Assembly (NCBI GenBank): GCA_963678705.1
Contig: OY783209.1
Location: 4,836,001-4,900,000, forward strand
Reading direction: 5' to 3'
DNA length: 64,000 nt
From: Panorpa germanica
Lineage: Eukaryota; Arthropoda; Insecta; Mecoptera; Panorpidae
Below are positions 44,290-57,529 of this stretch, in pieces. The number at the start of each line of letters is the position of its first letter. Within the stretch, counting starts at the first letter, position 1. The position numbers and the translations under genes were made by a program. The notes under the pieces were generated by a model. That model saw only the letters and a list, made by a program, of their open reading frames with translations. It made no database searches and had not been told where the DNA came from.

Positions 44290-44440
44290 GCCATGATTTT
44301 TAAAAGAGTAAATGAAAAACTAGGGGTTTGAGAAAGACTCAATTGTAAACGTAGATTTGGGAGAGAAAAATTAATGTGTAGAATGTGAAGATGAACAGCG
44401 GAGAATAAGAAGAAATATGGAAAAATGTAGTAGGTATCGA
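44290..44440 (+). mobile_element. possible heavily decayed RT C-terminal fragment
   Basis: The plus strand reads ERLNCKRRFGREKLMCRM followed by a stop, reminiscent of the 'W...EKLCRMC' part of non-LTR ORF2 C-termini. The Arg/Lys/Glu-rich purine bias on the plus strand resembles the better preserved copies. Evidence is weak. Confidence 0.3.
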
Positions 44441-45217
44441 CCATAGGTAACATTTATTTGTTGGACAAGGTTTGCACTTGCTAGCATGCCACAAGCTAAT
44501 TAAAAGTTAAATTTCTACTTCTCACATAGAACTTGCCTTGCAATGCAAGTTTTACACTTATTTATTTATCACTAGCTAGTTAAACTCTTACATTGTGTTA
44601 CATTTTTTATCTATGACGATAATTAGAAGGAAAAGACGGCTAAGAGAGAAACCCAGCAGATACAAGAGTGGGTCTCATGATACTCTTCATATCAGAACAA
44701 TTACTTCTTTAACTATATTTTTAACATTGAGCGGTTTAATTTCACCACGTTATAATTTTGTCACGTGTTCAAACGTTTATAGTTATTTAGAATAAAGACC
44801 GGCGGGACATGTCTTCTTTCCTTTATAATACATTCAACCCAAATTAATTTGTAAGAGCTGAATAAATACTAAGAAATTAAAAGAATTACGAGTCATTCTT
44901 CACGGCTTGGTGGCGTCCCTTTCTTCTTCATCAGTGAATGGTTTTGTGCAAGCCATTTATCCTCTTCAATAATTTGATTAATTGGTCTTATTATGTTATT
45001 TTAATATTAAGGACAAAGAAATGATATTTTCATTGTTTAGTTTAAAATAAATGCGCTCACACCTTAATTTTTAGGAAAGTGACGATCCTAAAATTGCTGT
45101 GGGTCATTTAAACGATATTTATTTAATATTAATAATTAATGAATATAATTATATTAAATTAAAAGAATTTTATGAACCAGAAAATAAAAATATTACAATT
45201 TTTCATGTATTGTATAT

Positions 45218-45470
45218 ATGTTTATACATTTAGTAAGAAATAGAAGAGGAGCGAGAGTTTTTAATGCTGTCAGTCTGTCTCTAAGGATGAGTTTCCCTTA
45301 TTTTGATGAAATTGTGATGTGCTATTTCTTTAACCTACTGAAAGCAAGGCCACACTTGGGTAGAAGACACCCTTATGTAAAAAAGCTTTCTTTTTCAAGG
45401 TCAGAAAACTCTTTTTTTAATATGTTGTATAATGATTCAGAAGTTATTGCAAATAGCTCAGAATAAGTAA
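45218..45470 (+). mobile_element. possible retrotransposon ORF2 C-terminal fragment
   Basis: The open stretch contains LVRNRRGARVFNAVSLSLRMSFPYFDE and FFNLLKARPHLGRRHP (split here for length). The pattern 'tRR..RVFN..P.SLR....F..F...LK..L' resembles the extreme C-terminus of some non-LTR polymerases. There is no start codon context and no neighbouring exon. A chance ORF is possible, but its composition is less Phe/Ile/Asn-biased than noncoding ORFs here. Confidence 0.35.
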
Positions 45471-46309
45471 TAATAAGTAATAAATGCCAACAAGTCTACA
45501 AAATATAAATCAGCCATTATTGTAGAACGATTTAAAAATAAACAAAATAATACATGATTAATTTATTAAAATATATAACCCAAAAAAACACGATGTTTTT
45601 TTATTTAGTTTATTTAACGTCGTCTTATTTCCTATCGTGGGAGACCTCTTGCTATGTTGGTAGCTCGACTGTATACCAAGTACACCGCTGCCTAATAAAT
45701 GTATGCCTTCTTTTTCTGGACTTGACCAGATAAACTTAGAAGCCAATGCGTTTAGGCGAATCATGAAGAGAATTAGAATATTAAGTATTATTCGTTTGCA
45801 CTTCTATTTGTTTACTATATCACATACTGTATATTTTAAATAATAAAATCAATGTATAAAATAAAATATAAAATATATGTACAAGTATATAATAAATATC
45901 TTTTATTGACCCATTTGATAAGCAAATACGTATCAAAATCGTTCGCGTATTGTAAACATAACAGCTTGATCCATTTAGAGAGAATAAAATAAAACAAATA
46001 CTCCAAAGATTGCAAATAAAACGCCAACAGCAACGAAACAAGAAGAGGGGAGACAATAATCTATGCAACTGCAGTTGCCATGTTCGGTCCATGTGGCAGA
46101 TGATAGAAAAATAAATAACATTGTAAACAAAAATAAAATCGAATAGTAGAGCGAACATCTGCAAGCTGCAACAACAAGCAGTAACAACTGTTTACATTTT
46201 ATAGACGAAATTATCAATGACAGCTCATGATGTTTTCTAATAAAAGGGCACTAAATTTAAATGGAAAACTTATATTGTCACAGTGAGCATCATGTCTTGT
46301 CGAAGAAAC

Positions 46310-47122
46310 TCTCTTTTAGAACCTTACAAGGTCCAATATTTCTATATTATAACCTCCAAAATGTGACAATCTGTCAAAATGCAGTAGAATTTATTTTTAA
46401 AAGAAGTTCAATGTCAGTTTTGTAAAAAATAATGAAGTAAAAACAATTTCTTTTACTAATTATTATTAAAAACAGCAGTTTTAATTATCCACATTCAATT
46501 TTGTCCAATTGTAGAACTGTCAAAATTTATGCATGTGTACCAACTAAATTAACTAAACTCAAATTATCAACATAGTAAAGGTAGAGAGTCAACAAGAAAT
46601 AGTAAAGTAAGAGAGTCAAAAGGAAGTAGTAAAGATAGAGCGTCTATGCCTGTAATAGACATAAGTGGAGAAGTGAAAACGAAGAGAGAAGGCAGGAAGG
46701 ATAGTGAAAAGATAATAGAGGGTTTGTCGAGAGGAGACAAGGAAGGCAAGAGGTGATAGATGAAGATACAGACAATAAGGAAGGAGAAGCAGGAAACGGT
46801 GTGAATAAAGGAGGAGTAGGGGACATGAAGAGAATCAAGAAAAGAAGAAACAGAAAGTACTATTCGAAGTAGTAATAGTCTGGAATAGTTTAAGTTTAGT
46901 TTTTTTAACTTTGAATTTATATGATATGCATTAAGAAATACCAATAATGTAGATTGTAAAGCCGAAAGGCACACAATTAATATAATTAAATAAAAAATAA
47001 AACTAAACTCAAATTAAAACACGAATGTGACAAGGAATGCCTATTCTGAAAACCTGAAATCTGGATTAAAATATTAAATAAAAACGTAAATTAAATATCA
47101 AAACAGTGAGTGGGAAAGCCTA
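46310..47122 (+). mobile_element. CATTCCCACTCACTG-family element split by a retrotransposon
   Basis: The left interior begins AGAACCTTACAAGGTCCAAT at about 46318, and the right end is CAGTGAGTGGGAAAGCC (to 47122). Between the two halves lies a 434-bp non-LTR fragment flanked by an exact 16-bp direct repeat. Removing it restores colinearity with the copies at 9.1 kb and 28.5 kb. The expected left terminus is not visible, so the copy is truncated there. Confidence 0.7.
46567..47000 (+). mobile_element. 5'-truncated non-LTR retrotransposon, exact 16-bp TSD
   Basis: The fragment is flanked by exact direct repeats AACTAAACTCAAATTA at 46551-46566 and 47001-47016. It encodes [19 protein letters not shown] and a Glu/Lys/Gly-rich segment, like the copy at 15.6-16.0 kb, and ends GTAGATTGTAAAGCCGAAAG plus an A-rich tail. 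TSD, 5' truncation and tail together show target-primed reverse transcription. The minus-strand ORFs (Ser/Pro/Leu-rich) are shadows. Confidence 0.82.
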
Positions 47123-49467
47123 TGCATGAACTGCGAACTTTGATCAAATCTATGGCAAGACCAAAACGGTCAATAGACTTTAAATTTTCAGAATAATTAG
47201 ATAAAAATATCCTTTATAATTATACTAAAATTTAGAGCATTCTCCAATGCAAGTTATAGCTTAATACTGCGCTTGTTAGCACAACTGCTTGTTGCTTTAA
47301 AGAAGGACGCCACTGGAAATTAATGTACCAATTTCCTTTCATAACAGCACAAAAAACCCCATATTTAACATATGAATTCTATCACCAGCTTCATTATAAA
47401 TAAAAACACAATTTAGTAGAAGAAAAAAACTGTCTGTTATTTTATAAACTTCAAACGCTTACTAATTTGATCTTGGAAGAGAAAATGTGGGAAACAAATT
47501 AAGAGCCTGTTGTTATTTATTCAAATGATATTTTTCTTTTAATTAAGAAATTCTCAGTATAACAATTTATGTGCATATTGTTTGAAGAACATAACTCTAC
47601 CTCTAGACCTTCGTACTGCAATGTGAATGCCATGTTGTTAAAAGCATCTTTAAGTATTCCGCAATTTCTTAGTGTTGGCTTTTATATTTATATAATTACT
47701 ATTTTCATACACTATATATTAATGAATGAGTGGGAAAGAGAAAGAAAGAGAATGTAATCAACTGCAAACTCTCCAACACGTTGTAAAAACATTCCAGCTG
47801 CAAAATAAATTTTATATGTTTTAATATAGGTCATGTCTCAATTGATATAAGGTTACTTCGTTGACATACAAATACGATAATGAATTTTCAGTGTAACGAC
47901 CGTTACGCTTTAAGAAATATATTGTTCAACAGATGAAGTCAAATGCTTTTTTAATTTCCTTTTGCTAATGGTGTAAGGTGTAAGAAGATATTGCAAAAAA
48001 ATTGATTTCAGTCGCTATTTTTTTCAGATTAAGGCATAAATCATTAAAATTAAGGTTAGTGAACAAAATATTCGATATCAGTACACCCATATTAGTCAGT
48101 TTACTAGCTTTATCGTCAGTTTGGCTCATTTAGTTTTAATTCTGCATTTTGAGCCTTTCCCAAAAACTTAAAGTAAGTAAGTAAGTATTGGAAAACATGG
48201 AGTGTTAGTACAAAGTTTCAAATCGATTGCCATTTTAGTACACTGTTGCCATCTATATCTAACTATATAACCATGAAGTAATGTTTCACCTTAATAGTTT
48301 ATTTCGCTTGCGTACTTTATTTGCTTTACTGATTTTCAACAGTACCGTAAAATTAAAATATATCCATTCCTAATTACCTTCTTTCCCGTTGCCCTCAGCT
48401 ACTACTAGATATTTAAATAAAAGAATCAATTTATTTACTAAAACAATTTCCTAAATGCACGTCATTTAAAAAAACATAGTAAATTGAGATTAATGGTTGG
48501 GACACAGTCTTACTTTTAATGTCTTGTTTTTATTCATGTGATCCTCGATTATATGTAAATACCACACACATGTTCAAGTCAACAGCTTGATTAGAATACA
48601 GCAACAAAGCAAAGAAACATAAGTATAAATATAGCCGGTTCTAGCCTCCAGAAACGTTTGAATGCTGTACTGCATTGCGCTGCGCTGGAGCTGGAGTGAT
48701 TATGAAGATCTCAGCTCCAGTATGTACTAGAATTCACAGCTCAGCTGCCAAAAGATGCTGTGTAACTGTGTGTGATATCTAAAAGAGAACTGGGGACTGA
48801 CTGACTTCTTCTGAATAGAAAGAAAACCCTTCGAGCTACTCGTTTATTGTTGGTAGTGTAAAACTTGAAAAGTACTTGAGATATACAAGTTTTAAGGTCT
48901 TGAATAACAAAAAATTATCTGTGAATTTATTCCGGTTACTACGAGAATAATAAGTCTGGTATAGAATATGGTAATGAGATGTAGGTCTTTTATAAATTAA
49001 CCCTACTTCTATTAAAGATGGTATACGAGGCTCAATGAAATATAAAACGGAATTTTGTTCATTTGACTGTAAATGTAAATTGAGCAGCGTGAGAGCTCAC
49101 TATTATAGAAAGAATAACAGAATTACAAATAGTAAAGGACCCCTAAATTGATATTTAACTAGATTTTGATCAAATTCAAATTGTAACTGCAGTTCTTGAC
49201 ATGTGTATCGCCCAGGACCCCAATTTGCAGTGCTTGACGTGTGACGATCGGAGAATGAATTGAGAAAACCTATCATTTCGAAGGAAATACAAAATTGGAA
49301 AGACTAAATGTATCAAGCTTAAAGGAAACTATGTTGATAAATAAAGCGTTTTTCCCGAAAAAAATATCTTTTATTAATAAATAAAACGCTTCTTTTTTTT
49401 TTTAAAAAAAAAAAAAAAAGAAGTCACTGAATTATCAAATTACCCTCGAATAATTTACATACCTTAA

Positions 49468-49688
49468 GCTCCATTCCCACTCACTATTTTTAGTTTTAAT
49501 TTAAGGTTTTCATGCGTCAAGCGTCAGTAATATATATTACTTTGAAATAATTACTATCTTTATTTAATATAAATTATAGTATTTAATATAATTTATTGTA
49601 TTTCTTTCTATTTTGCATGCTGAATTATTATTTAAGGTTAAAACCTTAAATTAACATTAAAATTCATTGAGTGAGAACTGGGCTTTAC
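49468..49688. mobile_element. short MITE of the CATTCCCACTCACT family
   Basis: The left end AAGCTCCATTCCCACTCACT and right end TTGAGTGAGAACTGGGCTT are inverted, followed inward by TTTTAATTTAAGGTTTT on the left and its complement on the right. The core of roughly 130 nt is AT-rich and noncoding. Confidence 0.6.
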
Positions 49689-50477
49689 TACAGAAAATGT
49701 TTTTCAATATTTTATCGATAACTAAAATATAATGATGTCAAGTATAATTTCAAGTAGCTTTTTAAACTTTTAAGTGGTGAAGTAAAACTTCGGAAAAATC
49801 AATAACATAACCAGAGCTAAGACGAAAATATAATTACAAGTTTAAAAAGAAAATATATTTTATGTCTCATGATCGGTAATTCTCAAGAAAAATAAGATGC
49901 ATGTTAATGTTGTTTACTTACTTAAACTTTGCTTTTTACGATCTGTTTTAAGAAAAATATTCATGGAATACTAAAAGTAAATTGAAAATAATTAAGACTT
50001 CGTATTTGCTATTGTAATGTTGACATTATTTATTTATTCTTTTTATTGGTTTTAGAGAAAATCATAACAAGGCATTAAAATACATATATTTATTTTTATG
50101 TTTTTCATTATAATTTCTAAACATAGGTGGATAACAAAAATAAACATTGCATTTAGAAACCTTTAAATTTGTCGGGAGGGTGAACAACTTCACAGCACAG
50201 GAAACTCTTAAAGCATTCAACATCACCACGTTATTTGTGTTTTGTTTTTCTTTTCCGCGAGTGTCAATGTACTAAATTTATAGGGATGAGAATGGAATGA
50301 AAAACATCGATAACTGTATTCGATGTATCATAAAAAAAAATATAAAGGTTTAATAAAACATTCAACAAGTAAATTCGGATAAGTTCAAGAAAAAAATATT
50401 TAACGTTTAATGATTCTTTAAAATAGTATGAAGAAAATAAATTAAATTAGTTATTTCTTTTTGATGCATTTAATGAA

Positions 50478-50612
50478 TTGATTTTTAGTTTTAATTTTAT
50501 GTTTTATGTAATAAAGATAGTAATTATTATTAAATAAAATATATTACTGACGAACGACGCATGATTTCAAAAGGTGACTAATATTTAAGGTTGAAACATA
50601 AAATTAAAACTA
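50478..50612. mobile_element. small inverted-repeat element related to the same family
   Basis: TTTTAGTTTTAATTTTATGT near 50485 and its inverted partner ACATAAAATTAAAACTAA near 50595 enclose about 90 nt. The repeat resembles the subterminal part of the CATTCCCACTCACT family but lacks the terminal hallmark, so the family link is tentative. Confidence 0.45.
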
Positions 50613-51599
50613 AGCAGCTGGTAAAGAAATTTAAGAGTACATTGCAGACAAATCTGACATAACTTATAAAACACTATGGCTACTCGGTACAGAACATTAA
50701 AGGACTTCCAATAATTTTGTTACGAATCGTACGAATGTTATAAGATTCTTATCATATTTGTTTCGATTTGTACAAATCTTATACGTTTCTTGTCAGAATT
50801 GTTTGGAAGGTATCTTAAGACCAAATATGTTGTTAGCTTTTTTTCACAATATTGTATTAAAATAGTTGTATAAATAATATGTACTAAGTAATAACATATA
50901 CACATTGATGAGAGCTTATAAGTATTATTTTGAGGAATAGGCATATACCCATCTGTTTCTAGAGGCCAACCACCATTGACAATAATTAACTAAATAAATA
51001 TCACGGCTTCATCTAAGAAAGTAGTAAAGTAGTAAGCTAGTAAAATATCGACGTATTACAAAAACATATCGATACTTTATTCTCAACCGTAGTCTTACTA
51101 TAGCTACAATCTTTTTTCAATGTCTGATTCTCGTATAAGAAGCGCTACAACTACTAGTACATGCACAGCACATGATATATGAACATTGTAATTATTGCGA
51201 CAGATGTGGATGTGTGTATGACATATTGTCATGTTTCTCAAACTTTGTGATATATGAAATGCTCTCACGGAACTTGTGAGTTGATACTGTATCCGTAATT
51301 GATGAGACATGCCTTGTACTTGTGCGTGGAGTTGAGTTGTGACAAATGCGGATGTATTGAAATAAGTAGATGGAGAATGTAAAATGCATTTGATACCACG
51401 AAATCAGTGTTTCTGATGGTCCGAAGCAAAAATAAGTCATAATAATTTAAGAAGTCTAAATAGTTATTGCATATTTTTATATTTAATCTAGTTATTGCTT
51501 TTCGTTGAGTTGGATTGTAATAAGTAGGAGAATATGAGTTCAACGCTGTTACAGAAAAGAAAATAGATGATGGCGGAGGTACAGAGGAGTAAGAACTAA

Positions 51600-51800
51600 G
51601 AGGAAAGGAGGAGAAACGTAGGGAGAGCGTGCAAAGCAGGTTGAGTCTGAAGAAATTCCTATTGGAGGGAGAGAAGGAAGACAGAATGGCAGAATGGCAT
51701 TGTAAAATGGTGGATGGCAGAAGTAAAAAGAGGAGGAAGGAAAGGAAGGAAAAGATGGAAAAGAGTGACGAAGAACAAATATATACAGTATACATTAAAA
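51600..51800 (+). mobile_element. purine-rich coding-like fragment, probably retrotransposon-derived
   Basis: The plus strand is strongly purine-rich and encodes LKKFLLEGEKEDRMAEWHCK and GRSKKRRKERKEKMEKSDEE, with the same Lys/Glu/Arg bias as the C-terminal ends of the non-LTR copies at 15.6, 40.1 and 46.6 kb. It is followed by an AT-rich stretch. No RT motif is visible, so the assignment is by analogy. The minus-strand Ser/Leu/Phe-rich ORF is its shadow. Confidence 0.38.
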
Positions 51801-52674
51801 TACAAATTTTACAAAATATAATATGTAACATATTATTTATAAATTTATTTTGGTATTTTCTAAGACTTTATTGTTTATAACATAGGTTTAATAAATATAT
51901 TAAATATATCAGGTTTCAACCACTGCTATCTATCTCCAATTTTAAGATTAATTTTAAAAAAGTGTACAAAAATGTAAAAAGTGTAAAAGTGTTGAAAGCA
52001 TCATTAAATTAGGATGCTTAAAAACTATTACTTTACCTCTCAGATGATTTTTATTTATTTTAATAAATTTTGGTAATTTATAATTATACTAAAACTTTCA
52101 TAAGAAAGAAACGACCCTGTTCTTCCTCTTAAGAGTAATGTGATAATACCTTAACAATAAGGATGGTTCATAGCGATGGCAGATAGGATGTAGTATTGTC
52201 GTTTTGTCGCGTTGTTTTGTGATTGCTGGGAGCTGTCAGTTGCGTTAACTGTTTACATCCGGTCTAACTTACACTGCACTAATATTATGTATATTACTTC
52301 TTATATGCATGACTTCTTTTTTATTTATAACACAACTTACCAACAACAAAAAGTTAACTTCTATTTTCATAGTACACAGTAAAAAAAAAAGTTAACGCAA
52401 GAAGGATATGTAAACAAACAAAACTATAAAACCTACAAAACTATAAACCTAAAAAAATATGGATGCTGCAGTTCTATACTGCCTTTACCCTCTGTCAGAT
52501 TTATTTTAAAGACATTCAACCATTCACTAAAATCAAAAATTTCCACTTGCTTCTTAATAATTTCATTTTATAATTCATTTTATCTAATTTTGACTATAGA
52601 TTTTTGAATCAATTTGAAAAATTTGTATTCAAATGTATGCCATATACAAGTACATATATCTATTTGCCTTTTTA

Positions 52675-52756
52675 TATAATAATATAATAAAATAATATAA
52701 TAAAATAATATAATATAATAATTATATAATAATTATATAATAATTTTAATAAAAAA
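52675..52756 (+). repeat. (AATAATAT)n low-complexity tract
   Basis: Short AT-only units (AATAATATAATAAA and AATTATATAATA variants) are repeated for about 80 nt. Simple sequence, no other signal. Confidence 0.7.
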
Positions 52757-54283
52757 TTATATCAGTTATATTTTAATAATATAATTTCAAAATGTAAACC
52801 AGTATAATAAAAGTAGAGTACAACCATTGCTATTTTATTAGCGATAAAGTTCTATGTCGTACTTTGTAATAAACGTATTAAAATTACGCTAGTGTAATAC
52901 CGGCTTAATTAGAATGATAATGGTGTCTTTCCGATGCAACAGATTAACAGTTTGAATGCATAAAAAGTATACATGCATAATAATGTAAGAAATATAAATT
53001 GATTTAAATAAGAGCGAGTTTAGTTGAATAAATTTGTTGTGGCTTGAATAATATTTGATAAAATCGGTAATGTAGGCAAGAAATAGCGTGGCCTTTATCG
53101 GAAGACTTGATGTTATGTCGAACAGTGACAAGTTTTTACAGAAATTATTAAATAAATAGATGCTTAATTGGCAACCAGGTGCGGCTATACCTTAAGCGCT
53201 ATACAAAAGAAAAAAAAATCACAAAATATCATATAATACCCCAATTACAAACTGGCTTTATGCTTAGAAAGTTGCAAGGAATTAACTTAATCTTTATGCC
53301 GAATTAATTGAAACTTATTTTCACTCAAAGAAATATTCTCTGTGCGTTCTGCACAACGCACGTAGCTGCTCAGCGCGTGAGACAGAAGACACCAGTGTAA
53401 ACTATATGAAGAATCTGGCGTTGATCCGTGCCCCGTACAAGAATAAAGATTACCAGGGTTTGCTGACATGTGACGTGTCAGTTATTGTAAGGTTATTTTT
53501 GTTTCATTAATTCAATCGTTAATGACTTCTATAATATTGATAATTGAATAAAATTAATTGGATCTTTGAGGTTCTGATAGCCAACTTTATCAATATACGG
53601 TGCAGTTTTATATAAATTCGGTTATGGTTCACAAAGCAATTGGTATCACTCCGACAGGACTATTTTAACACAAAATTAACCTGTAAATAAAGTCTATTAT
53701 CGACAAATAAATAAAATAATAATATGTAACATATTTAATATTATTAATTAAATAAATAATTAAAACAATTGATCTCCTTATCTGATTAAACAGTCAAAGA
53801 TCATTTAACAGTTAATTAACGTTAATATCTTATCTAATTAAATCAAGTACACAATGTGATAAAAAACGCAAAGATATTGCAGATAACGTGGTACTGTGAG
53901 ATGAAACCATGTGTTTTCACACACATAGTGTAATTAACACAATTGGATGTATAGACACTGCACAGCCGAGACAATAAACATGCAATTAACACTGGTGCTG
54001 GTAAATGACTCCAAGCGCCATGTCTCGCGGAATTCCATCTGATTAAATGGCTCTAAACATTATATTGCATTTACACCAGCTGTTTTGCGCGCTGGAAAAT
54101 ATGCACTAGTAACGAATTTTTGAAATGATAGTCAGACTTGCTTGGTCCTGCATCAAATAACATCCTCCGCTAATTTTTACTGCAGGTTTTTACCAGAGAC
54201 ATTAATTTTTTATTGTAAAGGTGTTTTAAATATCTATTTTAGACAGTGTATGTACAACAATTTAGTTTAGTTATATTTAATTA

Positions 54284-54350
54284 TCAATCCCACTTACTGC
54301 TTTAGTTTAATTTTGTATTTAATTTAAATTTAATTTAATTTTATTACCAT
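54284..54350 (+). mobile_element. solo end of the CATTCCCACTCACTG family
   Basis: ATCAATCCCACTTACTGCTT followed by TAATTTTGTATTTAATTTAA matches the left terminus of the family. No matching right end was found nearby. Confidence 0.5.
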
Positions 54351-54954
54351 TTAAGAATTTTTGTAAATATTGAGAAGCAGTGACATTTACACATAGTACA
54401 TGAAACAACATTTTTATGACAATGTCTGGCGTGTTAATTTGTAAGTCCTACAAGCCTGCTCAATACCACTATCGTGTAATACTAACTTATAAAAACTTTT
54501 GGACACTTCAAGAATTCTCATATGTCACAAGCAATCCAGAAGTCAGCTTGTTAGATGTACGAGTGAGTATATACCGAAGATAAACTGACTGCTTACCCAA
54601 GATAAATATTTACTTTGTATTTTTACTTCCCTTAAGTAAGATAAGCTACTTATTCGTATCAGTCACAGTGTTTTAACATGATTAACCGATATCAAAGTTG
54701 AATCTTTGTACACAAGTAATATAACTGTTTTTATAAATGAGCGCATACAATTTTTGAAGTACAAGTTAAAATATTTTATGTACCAATATAGTTAACAGAT
54801 GTTAAAATATTCACATAATATGAGAAGAATTATGAGATCATTTTACTTTCACGTACTCAAGGATCTCTAGGATAACACCACAATAATGTTATCTTGATTC
54901 AGTACACTACCTCACAGGTGGTGCGGAAATGTGTGCATATTATGTGGAATACGA

Positions 54955-55520
54955 CTTCTTCAACTTTTAGAATCGCAATATCTCAGGAATGGCAATTCTT
55001 AGAAAAAAAGTATAAGAACAATTATTGTAGATAATTTCATGATCTACAACTTTGGTCTGATCTATTTTTATGATAAATCCTACCGTTTACCGGAAAAATT
55101 GGAAAAACCATTTTTGACCTTTAATCTTGAATAACTTCTTTTGCAGATGTGCGATGGGTGAGGACTTTTAGTATTTTATTAGTAATAGTGTACCCAAGGT
55201 CTGTACCAAGTTTCAGCTCTATGCGAAATATATCTAATTCAAATGTTTATTTTGTCCGGGCTATATATAATTCATACATATTCGGTGTAGAAAATAAAAA
55301 AGTTATCAATTTTTTATTTGTTCATCATGAAAACTATAACTCTCACAAAAAATTTGTTAACAACTTTTTTGTAGATAAAAATATGATCTGCAACTTTAGT
55401 TAATAACTTTTTGTTATAACTTTTACAATAAAAAAGTTACAAGCTAAAATAAATTTAAAATTAATTGGTATAGTCAATGTGATGAAAAATAGGCTGCCTA
55501 CTCAAAATTCACGGTTGGAC
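54955..55520. repeat. interspersed repeat shared with 59.6 kb
   Basis: The block contains TTTTTTGTAGATAAAAATAT, GATCTGCAACTTTAGTTAAT and ATAACTTTTACAATAAAAAA in an order that is repeated, diverged, at 59620-59700. The ORF 55149-55403 runs across it without a recognisable domain and is considered noncoding. Confidence 0.45.
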
Positions 55521-56338
55521 CTTTTCTAACGCCGGTTTTATTGTATTATGAGTACAAAAGGAGAGTGATATTGTAATAGGGAGTAATGTAGTACACTTTA
55601 ATGAAAGAAACTGTTAACATAAAAATCAATAATGATCAAAAAGTATTGCGAAGAAGACAAATAATCAAAAATACTCAGAAAGAAGTTCTCTTTAGTGACT
55701 CGTTATATGACTACGCAAAATATATATCTTATTATTCATTAGTACTTTGAATATTGTACTAGTATTATGTGCTTAATTATTAAAAAATGTATTAAACAAA
55801 AGAATACCTTAGAATATATTTTGTACTTTGGCTTATGGAATTTGAGTGACGTATTTGCTGCAGAAAGAATGTATTGTCTTCCGCATTCACTATGCTAAAT
55901 AATGAATAATAATAATATGTCATATACAGCGCACACTACATCTAAGTACAACTAAGACAATGCGGAGCAGAGGCAGAGAGCAAGGTCCAGCACTCAGCAG
56001 TGAGTAGTAAATCAGTAATGCAAATCTAGTACATGTTAATATTTAAAATATTCGATGCTGTAACGAGAGTAATCCATTAAAAAAAGTGTCCTTGGTTCCA
56101 TGTCTTATAATGATCAGCTTACATTGTAATGCTTTGATTAAATTAATAAATAAATAGATATGTTAGATATTTATAAAGAGTTCTCAAAGTTTCTAATATT
56201 AAAATTGAATTTAATTTGTCTATTGTCCAACTAAAATGAAATTCGGGAGCTATTAAATATTGTAATACGAGTACTAATAAACTTTTAATTTATTAAATAA
56301 AAGTTTTAGTATTCTACATTCGATATATATAAGTTCCT

Positions 56339-56520
56339 AAGATGACATATAAAATGTCGCCGCTATTGACTAATTCATATGATTTTTAGATAGTGCTAAC
56401 CTTCAAACGATATGTGTGAAAATTTCATGATATTCCAGCCATTAGTTTACGAATTACAGTGGTTTTAGTGAAGCTACTTTTATAATTTTCAAAACGATGG
56501 ATAAATTTATATATCTGGGA
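56339..56520 (+). mobile_element. mariner 5' leader remnant
   Basis: ATGTCGCCGCTATTGAC, CATATGATTTTTAGATAGTG, TTTCATGATATTCC, ACAGTGGTTTTAGTGAAGC and ATTTTCAAAACG match the leaders of the other two mariner remnants in order and spacing. An ATG at 56497 sits at the transposase start, but the codons after it (MDKFIYLG) are diverged and no transposase body follows. Confidence 0.6.
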
Positions 56521-56679
56521 AAAAATGAGATGATGTGCCTTTGATTTTCGGGGTAAGGAATCAGATGAAATTAAACTGGAAGTTGTACGTTAGGTAAAAA
56601 CATGTTTCGGAGACACCATCTCAATAAAAAATCGTGTTTTTTTTAAATTAACATTTATAATTTGAAATAGTATATTATG

Positions 56680-56903
56680 GCATAAATAGAATATTAGAAT
56701 AAGTGAAATATTTGCATAAAGGTAATATTAGCATAAATAGAATATTGGTATAAATGGAATATTGGTATATACGGAATATTGCCATAAATGAAATACGGGC
56801 ATAAATGGAATATTAGCATAAATGGAATATTAGCATAAATGGAATGTTGGCATAAATGAAATATTGAAATAAATGGAATGTTAGCATAAATGGAATGTTG
56901 GCA
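56680..56903 (+). repeat. 17-bp minisatellite, about 13 units
   Basis: The consensus unit GCATAAATGGAATATTG is repeated head to tail with substitutions (ATAAATAGAATATTA, ATAAATGAAATACGG and similar). The units nearest the right side are most alike. It starts about 160 bp after the mariner leader remnant at 56.34-56.52 kb. Confidence 0.8.
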
Positions 56904-57529
56904 CTATCTTTATGAGAAAGTAATAACATACCGATTTGGTAATTAATCATTTCTGTAATTAATTAATCTTTGAGTTAATGATCTAATAACGCAGGAACGT
57001 GTGATCAGCTTTTTGATAATAATCCATTAAGCACCGACTGTGTTCCATCGTTCATATGGAAACTTAAACTTTCTCTCACATCGTCAAGATTGATGATAAA
57101 ATTTAATAAACTTCTATCTGATAACACAATAGAAAAAGTATTAATTAAAAAAAACAACATAGAAATAAATATAATAAAGAGACCTTTGTTGAATGAACAA
57201 TATCAACAAATGAATAGTGACAGATTGATAATTAATTTCTGATATAATTAAAATCAATTTTATATTAATTAACACAGATAATACAAATAATAAATTAAAA
57301 AACGTGATACTATTAGTATAGTAAAAGTTGAACAAGTAAATCTAATCTACATTTTAAGACTTAATAGATTTAAGACTTGGTATAGGATATGTAAGATATC
57401 CTAAAGCTGAAACTTTATTTTAAATGACTAGTATTTTTAAATTAAAATTAAAACTAAAACATAAGCATGAAATGATTTAGTCAACCTTAATCAGTGAACT
57501 TAATACACTCTAGCTTGTTACAAGGTAAT

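Noticed and set aside
45558..45764. Minus-strand 68-codon ORF (MIRLNALASKFIWSS...).
   Set aside because: Not recognised. The end reads into an A-rich tail, so it may be the 3' end of a retrotransposon, but no signature residues are present.
51265..51831. Minus-strand 188-codon Ser/Leu/Phe-rich ORF.
   Set aside because: It is the antisense of a purine-rich, Lys/Glu-coding retrotransposon-like segment. Long antisense ORFs are expected there.
53287..53469. GC-richer minus-strand ORF (MSANPGNLYSCTGHGS...) considered as a missing upstream pigs exon.
   Set aside because: No resemblance to the CH domain and no suitable phase-0 donor leading to the acceptor at 37690.
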